Below are positions 54,235 through 64,000 of a DNA stretch of 64,000 bases, in pieces. A program made the position numbers and the translations under genes. This stretch comes from Tubulanus polymorphus (Eukaryota; Nemertea; Palaeonemertea; Tubulaniformes; Tubulanidae), in contig NC_134026.1 in the NCBI RefSeq assembly GCF_964204645.1, positions 20,602,650-20,666,649 of the forward strand. Reading direction: 5' to 3'. The stretch's first letter is position 1, and every line of letters begins with the position of its first letter. Below the pieces are notes generated by a model. The model saw nothing but the letters and a program-made list of their open reading frames with translations, had not been told where the DNA came from and made no database searches.

Positions 54235-56885
54235 CTACAGTCAAATTTTTGGACTGTTTTTCATAATTATTGTGGATTATCTCTACATTATCGTCGTAAC
54301 ATATAGTGTTTCGTTACCTCTACATATTCAAACAATGTCTGAGCCATGTGTAGGCTATGAAAATTTTTGTCAATTGTGTCCATTATTTCTGAGTGAAGAA
54401 TATATTTTGCATTACTTTCAACATATACAGGGCCCGAGCTGATTTGAAATTTGAAATTAGGAGGTTACTAGTCATTAGATCTCGAAGTAAAGGGAATTCA
54501 GCTCCCAAACGACTGTGTAAAAAAACCCAATTGATTTTCGTAATACGTCGACGTTCCATTCGGATATATTAAAAAGCCTATTTACTAGTGTACACACTCT
54601 GATGTGCTATACGGTTTATTCGCGTATAAATTAGATTTTTAGAACACTAATGATCGTGTAAATACTTCGTAGAGCGTGATTGATGGGTTCGTCTTATAAT
54701 ATCCTAGAATCTATAACGTTAAAAGGTGATTTTGTTCTTTTCGCTTCGCTCAGCATCCCTTCCAGCATCTTGTTAGTCGGATGCGTCTTGTTCTCAGCTG
54801 TATGCTTCCCAGGGAACGAGTGTTTACCGGGGGTTAAGTGATATATTAAAGCTTACTTGACTGAATTGAGCATTTTCAAAAGTATTTCCGCTAAGCAGTC
54901 TCGTGTGGTTTCGGAGTTATGGAAATGTGAACACGTGTTGTGTATACGGCGTTGTGTCGTGTACGAAAAACGGGATGTTTAATTTTTTCGATAAATTCCA
55001 AAGGAAGTGGGTGGTCGAAACGAACAGGTTCAAAACACCTGACTGGTTCTTTAATCATTCCGAAATACGTTTTTCTTCATTTTGGATTGATCATAGTAAC
55101 ACGCCAGAACTAACCCGGGAATTGCATCCCATTCAAAACCGATATAGTACAAACGGGACATTACTGCACTGCCATAATCATTTGGTTGATTCAGAACGGA
55201 CCGATCGTACTCACGAAATGAATGAAAGCCATTACAAAAACAATATCGTGTCTGTTTGAAATCTTGAATAAAACATACTTAATTGCTCCTTGAAAATTAG
55301 ATTCATGAGCCCTTTCATGTTCCAATTCAAATTTCACAGGCAAATTCATCTCTAAATTCAATTCAATTATATTTAGCAAGGCAATCATGCTCGATAACGC
55401 TAGCTACGTTGTCCCAAACCTGGAGCTCTTGTTAATTTTTGTCACTTTATTGAACTTTCCCGATTTTCTTGACGAACACTCACAAGGTCCATGGACGTCT
55501 TGTTCGTATGGCAAGCCATAAAGAAACGTTGGTTCGATTTTTCAAAACGCGCGAAAATTGAGACTCGTTGAGATTTTATACCGTATCCACGCACTGCCGT
55601 ATTCACATGTCTAAGTGTCAGTCTAGATGTTGACACGTCGAGACATCGAGACATCAATTAACGATTTTACGTCGAACGTGAATTTCAATTTCACGTTCAA
55701 GGGTCGAGTAGTGGCTCGTTTCTCACGTTCTCGCTATACTATACACATACTTACGGGGTCGATCACAGCGAACGCGGCACTTTCGTTAATGTTTCTCACA
55801 TCCGGGTACCGTGCCAGCTCCCGGATACGGAACCGGAAACGCGTCGCGAACGCCATATTAAGTCCGGTACCTTTTATTGATTGATTTCGTGACTCTTATT
55901 TCGAGAAATTGTGGAAGTCGAGAACCCCGTTGATAATGATTTGAAACTCTACCGGCAAACAAACCCCCCTCGCTCGTAATGGATGGATTGTTTTTTATGC
56001 ATCGCTGTCAATTAGACACATTTCCATACATACATATACATGCGAGCTTTCAAACGTTAAATACACCGGCGTTGTAACGAAGCTCTGCCATCGCTACATC
56101 GACGCAGGTGGCGGCGTGTCTACGGAAAATGGCATCGCGTTTGGAAAATGAGCATCGCATCGGAACGCATAATATTCAAAATCTTAACTAAGCGTCCCGA
56201 CCGGTTTTAGTGGTGTTGTTGCAAAATAGACAGTATAGTTCTGATCTCGATATAAAAAGTCTCTGCTCGTACTGCAAACAACCCTTCGGCGCTCACTTGA
56301 GACGTTGAGTCGTTTTCCCACTCGTGAAAATACTTTCACCATTTGCGAGCCATTATGCGCAGTTTCGAGGGTGTTTGCCATGGAGCAATCGTATTGATTT
56401 GAACGGTAATCAATGATTTATCTCGTCTTCCAGTTGGACGTCAGGTGCGCGGTCGCTAAAATACATACGACGGAGATGCAGTTTCTCATTAGCGACGAAA
56501 TGATGATAGTTTTTTTCCGCTGTGCCAGATAAACGAACGCAGCAGGTCTTATCGTAGATACACGTTGCGAAATAAACGAGCTGCTTTTTCCGATTGAACC
56601 CTCAACCTTATTCAACCGTGTTTTGCGAAAACAGACGTTTCGCTAAAAAGTCTTTAGATGACATTTTGCCCTTAAATCATGGAATGTTTTCTAGATTTTT
56701 ACGTACTTCTACTTAATCTAGTTTAGAAGTAACGCACTGAAAACCCGACTTTCACTTTACTTAATCTTGTTTAACAGTAACGCGCTGAGAGGATTCTACT
56801 TTGACGAAAGACCAGGCTTTTTGACAATGTCGGAAAAGCAAACCGTAAGAATTCCCAAAATAATTCCAGCAAAAGAGGTCTTGAG

Positions 56886-57013
56886 TACAAGAGTATGTAT
56901 TTCGAGCAACGTTTCGACTATAATCTGATTGCCATCCACACACATTACGCCTGACGGGCTCTTAGTTTATAGCCGAAACATTGCTCGAAACATATATTCT
57001 TTTACTCGAGAAC
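56886..57013. mobile_element. Diverged Penelope-like hairpin pair
   Basis: TTTCGAGCAACGTTTCGACTATAA and TTATAGCCGAAACATTGCTCGAAA are inverted around a short centre that retains CGCCTGACGG. Same family as 13.1, 49.1, 54.1 and 59.3 kb. Confidence 0.55.
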
Positions 57014-58849
57014 TCTACATATTTTACTGAAATCATTTCGGCATTTCTTTCGTATTAATCTTACGCGGATATCCGTGTATCTGCTCGAACTAAAAGCAAA
57101 CCATTAAACGGGTAAACACTTCGAATTGTGTGTGTGTGTGTTTCCAACAATGCAGTCGTAATATAATCCCGACTGTTCAGTCGATTTTTAAGTAAATCTG
57201 CAAAATGGTTTCATACGTATGTTTAAGTTCTCGCAGGAACATCAGTGTCGAATCATCCAATATACAAGCCAAGTACCACCGCTTTTTCTGCGGTTGAGAT
57301 TGTTATTATCTCGAAGTCGTAGCTCATTCACCTCGGAGATTCATAAACCACTTGTGCCACTTTATCCGCGATGACCGAAGAGAATTTTATCATTATTGTT
57401 CGCACGGTTCTACACCGTATACGAATGATCTGTTTTCCGAATGCGGCAACGACGTACCGTTTATATCCACGGACGGTACAACCCCGTGTGGATTCGATGC
57501 CTTATACTGAGTGTTCCTTTCCGCGCACAGAACAAAAACTCGATTAAAACAGAATACGAAATTCGTACGAGCAAACCATCTGCGGAGAGTAATGAAAAAA
57601 ACCTGAATTCGTTACAAATGCATTGGCAAACTAGAAAAGAAGTCCGATGTTAATGAGCGATGTATTCATTATTCATGGAAGTGGATTGCTTAACGCAAAA
57701 ATACTGCTTTTGTTAGTAATACGTTTTTAATACGAAAACCATTAGGGGGTAACTGAACTGAACCACTAGATGGCGCAACTAACAGTAGGTTTTAAGTCGA
57801 GTTCAGTTAGTGTTTAATTAGCTTAGGCCATTCCCGAATCCAAACAGTTTCTCCAGTCACTCTATTTCATGGAGCTTCATGGAGCATACGTTATTGATTA
57901 GATTAAAGTTCAATTTTGATTAAATGCAAATGTATTAAAAAATCGAAGAATGGATAACCGAGTCTAAAGTCCTGGCGATGCCTCGTTTCCTGGTGGTATT
58001 AAATGTTTGCGAACGGTTCTTGTAAGGACATACGTAGGACCTTTGTCTTCGAACATTTTCATCGTGTGGCAGCCGGAACTCGCACTGAGAAGCCAATAAG
58101 ACATTGACGGCGATGATAGATACATATTTAGACTAAACATGGAAATTGGTTATGCATCGGTTATGGCTATTAGGTTGTTCCGTTTAGATTATTGCTTTGT
58201 CCGGATTCAGCGCGTTCATTACACGACCAGGCGTAATATAACGACGCACGGACCAATTCGCCGACGACAAACTAATAACGACTGTGTAGTTTTTAATCTG
58301 ATTACCGACGACGGTTGCAAATGGTAATGCTCATCTCTTCATTCAATCAGTTTGGTCGGTATATGTTGTTCGTATTAGTTCTACGAGTAAATCTTCGGAA
58401 TTAATGTCAGAGAATATCTTAACTGTCGGCAAGTAACACCGCCACCATCAGTGTTCCCACACCGCTACTTCTCCCATATAGAGCTTATTATAATATTGAT
58501 GTAGCTCTCTCTCTCTCTCGGCAAAAGTGGCGTGGACAACAACGGAATCTGAAGCCTGGTTACTAAAATATGCATTCAAAAACCACGAGTGATATAGATT
58601 ATCGTCCCGCGGGAGAGCGCATTACGACTGACACAAACCATGCCGGCGAAACTATTCAACTATTGTTGAAACGTTCTATATTAGTAAAAACAACAGATGT
58701 ACGAAAGAACAGTTGCCCATCAGCATTTTTGCGACAGAAAATGAAGTTATTCGCCGACAGTAGCGTAGCCCCAGTCGGTGGCGCCCTCCGGCCATGAGCC
58801 GGCCAGCCAATCAGGCCAAAGTAAACACGTGTTTTTCAGTTCCGGTACT

Positions 58850-59240
58850 CAGGCGCACAGGGGCCGACTCTTATCACGTCCGGATTGATATCCGGATGAT
58901 CCGGTGATTTCGGTGAAAAAGAGTACAATCGGAGAACGACTGTGCTATCACTTAATAGACTGGTTGCTGAGCCTAAACTGGTTGCCTGTTAATGGTATGC
59001 TGAACGTGAATCTTCTTAACCGCATGGCTCCACTCCGCAACTAAACCACCTCGCCAGAATGGAGAGTCCGGAGATATCCGGATGATCACGTGATCGATAA
59101 AAGAGGGAAATTGGAGACATCCGGACGCGTCCAGATGGACAATAGAGTCGGCCCCATGGGGTTTGGCGATGGGCTTCAGGATTTTATTACCCGGAAATAA
59201 AATCCAAGCCCATCGCCAAACCCCTGTGCTCAGGCGTCAT
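58850..59240. mobile_element. Foldback element with a second palindrome nested in its right end
   Basis: The left end CTCAGGCGCACAGGGGCCGACTCTTATC is mirrored by ATAGAGTCGGCCCC (to about 59156) and CCTGTGCTCAGGCG (about 59223-59237). Between these two halves of the right end sits a separate hairpin (59156-59224) with arms GGGGTTTGGCGATGGGCTT / AAGCCCATCGCCAAACCCC. The interior repeats CCGGA/TCCGG units. No ORF. Confidence 0.8.
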
Positions 59241-59329
59241 TATTTTCAACAAAAAAAAACGTCAAGCAGCGGGGCGATTGCCCTCTTTCATCTAACAATT
59301 TGTTCTTACTTTTTTCTGTTGCAAAAATG

Positions 59330-59455
59330 GTATACATTTCGAGCAACGTTCCGGCTAAATACTATTAGCCACCATCTTTAGAGCCGAAACGTTGCTCGAA
59401 ATGTATGCCATTTTACTATAGAACTTTTCATTTTGGCTCAATCTATTGTGGGATT
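59330..59455. mobile_element. Penelope-like hairpin pair with flank
   Basis: CATTTCGAGCAACGTTCCGGCTAAATACTATTAGCCA is mirrored by AGAGCCGAAACGTTGCTCGAAATG. The following sequence (TTGGCTCAATCTATTGTGGGATTTTTCTCGTGATA) parallels the right flank of the 13 kb copy (TTGGCTGAACTTATTGTGGGATTTCTCTTGTTAT), which helps define the element end. Confidence 0.65.
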
Positions 59456-60794
59456 TTTCTCGTGATACCTAATGAATAGTTTACGTTTTCAATGGAAGGC
59501 TTATATGTTGTTTTGTTTTTAATCCCCATACCTAGTTGTTTTGAATCGTCCCTAAGCCCCGCGAGAATTCACGCTTATGTAAACGCACTTTCATTCGATG
59601 TCCTCGATATGATCCGCCAAACGACAGTCGGGTTAGTAGCGCTGTATAAATTCGCGACGTCCTTTATGTTAGTACGACGTTTTTTTGAAGTGCGCGGCAC
59701 GCACGACTTGAAGTGTCTTAACCAGTAATTTCTACACGACATGTGAAGAATTCATTTGCGCGGTAGTATAGCCTATTTTCGGGCGGTGAACACACGGAGT
59801 ATGTGCGGAAGACGAGAGGAAGAAACGAGAGACGAATTGATTTCAGATTCACCCGCAATTAATGAGCAATACGCCGACCGGCTTTGTCATGTAAAGATGT
59901 CAGTAGAAGTGGCATTAGTTGGCACTTTATGGAATAAGTGACACGTAGTGAAGTGGAGGGTCTTATTACGGCCAATGGGTTTCCGGTATGCGGCTCCGTG
60001 TCGTTATAGCGCTGTCTCAGTACCGAGTCACTCATTCTGCGCCATTCGTAACTAAAACGTTTTATTCTGCGCAGCGTAAATCTCTTTAAAGCCGCCGATC
60101 TTGGAGAATGCGACCAGGATCGTCATGATTTGTCTGGAGAGTTTGATTTTGCCGAATATCATTTGTGCGGGGTTTTTGTTGTGGTTTGTTTTTGCGAACA
60201 AACACTATGTATACAAAATTCCGAAAAGCTGAAGTTTAGCCTGTAGTTTGATCTTATCTTGACGTTCGCGCCGGGCGCTTTCGTAATCATTTTATTCGTC
60301 CTGTTTACTCATACTAAAAAGGAAAACGGGAGCGGCAATGGGCGTTAGGATCGACTTAGTCTCTAGTTGGCTCTACCCAGCACATCCCCAAAATTGGTGT
60401 TACGTCATTCGCAACGCTCCACCCACGAACGATGGTATTGGGAAATTCTGTAATGTTCCAATTTTCCTATCGATGTCCGAAAAAAGTTAAATCCAGTTGA
60501 TGAATCAACTTGAAAGAACCTTACAGTACAATTTGTCTCAGAATACGTTTCACCACTTCTTTTCTGGAGGAGGACCCTTAGAGCCGACCCCCAGTCACAA
60601 GGACACTTTATAATAAGGTCCCAATTTTGTTGTCTCAATATTGTTCTCCCAGTTTTGAATCTCGACCAATAATCGCGTGTAGTGATTCATATATTTCCAT
60701 TCTAACTAAGCAAATGATCATGTTCCAGATGAACAGAAAACCTTCCAAAACGTGATTGAGATTTGATGACATTTTCATATCTTTATTTTTCCAG

Positions 60795-60833
60795 GTGTGG
60801 GAGATGACCGCTTCTACTCAGGAGATGCTTCTG
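60795..60833 (+). CDS. Probable 39-nt microexon of the 34.0 kb gene
   Basis: Acceptor TTTATTTTTCCAG, 39 bases, donor GGTAAGG. It starts and ends in phase 1, matching the phase-1 end of the exon at 34099. It encodes VGDDRFYSGDAS after a shared glycine, acidic and Gly/Ser-rich like the first exon. Phase-1 cassettes of this size are often alternatively spliced. Nothing identifies the protein family. Confidence 0.5.
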
Positions 60834-63590
60834 GTAAGGTTTTTTTTTCAACGCTTGTATACGTTTATTTAGTTCACAGCCGATCGTTCTTGAGATGAAT
60901 ATAGTGAAAATTCCTTTTACAGAATAAATATTTAGTAGCGTAAATGGCACAGCATACCTTTACTGTTTGTATAGGTTTAGGTTACGAATAAAATACTGCT
61001 TCGGTTGAAGTATAATAGGGAACTCCGTCCGCAATGCATCGTATATCGTTGAATGTAAATAGAATAGCATATTCAAAAACATTGTCTTCAATACGTTTCA
61101 CAAAAATACAGTTCAACGCGTTCGTTATTGTCAGGGGCAGTGGGAAATAACAACAAAAAACTAACCAGAATCAGCGCCTTGATAAACAACACATATGTTG
61201 CTTAATGTTTTCGACTATAAATGATATGATATAAACTATGTAATATCAAAGATCAGTAAGGTTACTTTGGATTTAAATATATAGATAATTGACCGGCAAC
61301 CAGTCCGGCATTTTGATGACGTAGTGTACATCCTCTCAAAAACAATTATCGAAATTTATCAAAATGAAATAAGAGTTATGAAATGTATCTAATTACAAAA
61401 TAAGCGCCAAAATTCACAATTGTAATTGTTATTTTGAAACGCCAATATTGATGATGTACGTAGTGCACATCGACTCACACCGAACCCCTATAATGCAAAA
61501 ATACAAAAAGAGGATGTATTTGTTTGTGTATAAACATTATTGTAACGTTTTTTTCTGCGTCAAATAAGTTGTAGGGGGGGGGGTAATGTTCTCGTTTCTC
61601 TCTCGGGCAGTGACCGAATGGATGTACGAAAAAGGAGCCTTTTAGCTGTGTTTGATGTCATCGTCATTAATAGAAGCTTTGATCAATTGAATAATGTTGT
61701 CTCTGTCTACCCGGCCGCTGCATCGATAACGCTAAGTCAAATCCTTCGTTTACTTTATTTGATTGCCTTGACGTCCGTCCTTCGAAATCACATTCGACGC
61801 GAAAGGGCGCGCGCTGTTGCAGGTGAGAGCGCAAAATGTGCCTCGATTTCACGCTGTACTCATGATAGCAATCTCCAAAATCCCATGTGGCCGTGCCAGT
61901 GCCCATGATTTCCACTAGTCGCGAGTTACAAGAATGATCATTCCAATATCAAACATACTTGCGAGAGATTAAACGTCACGAACGCGCCATTCCTTAATCT
62001 ATATGATTGCAATTTTCGATTACTCCATCTGACAAGGGCTTGCCGTGCCACTGCTGGACACATCGGGATTGGATCGGGATTGGTTCGACGTTTCGTTGAG
62101 AACACATTTATTCGTCAATAGGGATGTTTCCAGTTACCTCGCGCCATTTTGAGGTGGTCGCGCGGGACCCGTATATGTTGATGGTCAGATTTTGACAATT
62201 TTTACGCAAACATCTTTAGCGCTAATTATTGTCGTCCATCCCCCTTTTGCCACAAAAATGTAAGTTATGTTTCGTTAGAAAGGTTTCCATTTCTATTTTC
62301 TGATGGTGCCTTATTTTCTTCTCGGCTTCAACAATCGGACACAGTTATTGTCTGAAAAAAATGTCTGCAAAGATACGTGTCCATTACACACGTATACGTA
62401 GCTGAAGTTATATCGAGACGGCAACATTTCGGATGCAAAATAGCATTCACAATCGATTCAATAACCGATTGGTCCCTGAACTTTGCTCCCATTCATATGT
62501 GAGCTTTAGCAGATTGTGTTTGCCATTCCCGGTATACGCTCAGATGGTACTTACTTTCGTTTAGCAGCGGTTAATCTACATAAAAAAAGGTTTATCTGTT
62601 TGATCTACAAATGTATGTCCTAATGGAGAAATGCTCCTTCATAAACGTTTTGATGGCCTTTCGCCGTTGATCCAGCACTATATGCCAAGCTATTCCACCA
62701 TAAGAATTGATCGTTTGCCAATTTCTCATAACGTTTACACATCAATGCTCCGTTTAAGTCTAAATGTGACAATCGGCTATGTTTGAACAAAGAAAAAAAC
62801 TACCTTCCATTTCGCTGTCGACGGTTTTTTCATACGCGATTTAATCTGTACAGCACGAATCGATCGATATTCCGTGAAATGAACTCTGAATTTATGATCA
62901 AACGATTTCTTTAATGGCATCGCTATAGAAACCATAATAAAATCAACTATAAAGGCGCGATATGAAAGGATGTTCTGTATCTTTACCGGAATACACCAAG
63001 AAACAAAACACGATACATTTGGAAGCCGGCGTTACGACGAGTACATGCGCCATTGCACACGGACGATATACATATAGCCGGGGGCCTTATATTTGAGACC
63101 GTCACGTCGACTTCTTATCTCATCCCCCGGGCATACCAGGTTCAACCGCATTCAATTTGCAACGAACGATGCCGCCATTGGAGACCGGTAAATGTCGAAA
63201 CGATAGCGAATAATGAACACCATGAAAAGGGATAGATGTCATCAAAAGAACGTTTAAGAATACCACATATACAGTACATTATATGTCATTTATTTTGTAC
63301 ATGGCTTGGACAGCGGATACTGTTTCCGGCTTCCGGAACTGACTGGCATACGACATATTGCTATAGAAGGTCAAAGTTTGAAAGGAAGATGATTCTTAGA
63401 AGCCCATTTTAAGACATTATTTTGCAAAGTAGTCGAATAATTTTGAGAATAACATGACGTATTTGGCTCAAGATCGCCATTCAACTATTGACACACACAC
63501 TTTAGTGTATGAAATTATATCTCCATTTTTTTCATTCACTGAACGCTACCCAAGGACACTAATATTAAGTTTCTTTGTCCCTATTTATAG
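60834..63590 (+). other. Proposed intron
   Basis: It contains the inverted copy of the 51.3 kb interspersed repeat (61275-61500) and a G-run at 61573-61582. I see no exon in the rest. Confidence 0.4.
61275..61500 (-). mobile_element. Interspersed repeat, minus copy
   Basis: Reverse complement of the 51320-51545 repeat with moderate divergence (GGCGTTTCAAAATAACAATTACAATTGTGAAT on the minus strand). It shares the GACGTAGTG-CATCCTCTCA and GACCGGCAACCAGTC blocks. Confidence 0.75.
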
Positions 63591-63715
63591 GGGAGGCCAA
63601 AGAAGAAACTCTATCGCCACCAGAACGCACGAGCTCGCGTTGCGACATTACGAAGAAGAAAATCATATCCTGTTTTCATTTTGCCAGCATTTTCAACTCT
63701 TCGCTGATACCCTGA
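63591..63715 (+). CDS. Possible further (or alternative terminal) exon
   Basis: Acceptor CCCTATTTATAG is followed by a phase-1-compatible open stretch that begins EAKEETLSPPERTSSRCDITKKK and reaches a stop at 63713-63715. The first half resembles the acidic, Ser/Pro-rich style of the two upstream exons. No donor is obvious, so it may be an alternative 3' exon or a chance match. Confidence 0.35.
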
Positions 63716-64000
63716 GAACATCGTAACCAGCTGAATAGTGTAAAGATTTATTCCAGTGGTCAATTTATCAGTCAGAAACAAGGTACATCAAATGCCAATA
63801 GCCTTTATAGCACTGAGCGCAAAATCGCTGTCAGTAAGAGGCGACATTCAGCGCTTGATCGAATTATATCATTGTACGCGTGATCAACCTCGGTAATCAG
63901 CTAGAAAATGTCGAGTATCATTAGTGACCAGGTCAGACGACGACTTCGCCGCGCAATACGCCATCGATCATAAACACGAGTCTCCAACCATTACATTAAT
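63716..64000. other. Right edge, nothing recognised
   Basis: AT-rich sequence with no exon or repeat that I can support. Confidence 0.5.

Larger units (their letters stand above)
34100..60794 (+). other. Proposed 26.7 kb intron, repeat-rich
   Basis: Between the exons at 34.0 and 60.8 kb I find no exon I would defend; a phase-compatible alanine/proline/glutamine-rich open stretch near 37278-37395 was considered but lacks a donor. The contents I can support are foldbacks and MITEs (40.8, 43.5, 46.2, 54.1, 56.9, 58.85-59.24, 59.33 kb), an interspersed repeat at 51.3 kb and tandem units near 50.1 kb. GC-richer islands near 44.4-44.8 and 53.6-54.0 kb could be alternative promoters; that is conjecture. 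Confidence 0.4.

Noticed and set aside
54903-55259. 118-codon plus-strand frame
   Set aside because: No domain, no signal peptide, no clear splice context; probably chance, though it is the longest ordinary frame in that part.
58503-58797. Open frame after a CT repeat as an alternative first exon
   Set aside because: No donor in phase 1 to join the 60795 exon; evidence too thin.

Overview
This window looks like metazoan nuclear DNA, most likely from a marine spiralian invertebrate (mollusc, brachiopod or annelid grade; taxon not provable here). It is AT-rich. Coding sequence is in short exons with GT..AG introns and consistent phases, there is no operon structure, and non-coding DNA is full of foldback repeats, small satellites and fragments of mobile elements. 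There is no full-length transposon ORF and no tRNA or rRNA gene that I can support.

Layout. (1) 1.8-5.0 kb, plus strand: a three-exon gene for a secreted PAN/apple + EGF-like + fibrinogen-like protein of 361 aa. (2) 6.5-18.3 kb: an imperfect tandem duplication of a unit holding a minus-strand matrix metalloproteinase (MMP) gene and a plus-strand EF-hand gene. The distal MMP (11.3-15.3 kb, 11 exons, 479 aa) is complete: signal peptide, cysteine switch, zinc site [11 protein letters not shown], Met-turn, Pro/Thr hinge, four hemopexin blades. The proximal copy (6.5-8.9 kb, 6 exons, 249 aa) has lost the prodomain and catalytic domain through a deletion that fuses the start of the prodomain exon to the hinge exon in frame, so it encodes a secreted hemopexin-only protein. 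The EF-hand partners of both units are damaged (10.5 kb fragment, 17.3-17.8 kb pseudogene). (3) 19.6-22.4 kb, plus strand: the intact EF-hand gene (3 exons, 176 aa) with a TATA box. (4) 22.4-34.0 kb: gene-poor repeat-rich DNA. (5) 34.0 kb to beyond the right edge: probable start of a plus-strand gene with tiny phase-1 exons (34042-34099, 60795-60833, perhaps 63591 onward) separated by a 26.7 kb intron full of foldback elements.

The genes with recognisable products encode extracellular or calcium-related proteins: a fibrinogen-related lectin-like protein, an MMP, its catalytically empty relative, and a cytosolic-type EF-hand protein. The most interesting points are the domain-stripping exon fusion in the MMP paralogue, a weak/strong competing splice donor in the same gene, a captured and inverted 195 bp segment inside a Penelope-like terminal repeat with a hammerhead-like core, and a family of foldbacks whose ends carry a tRNA-like B box.
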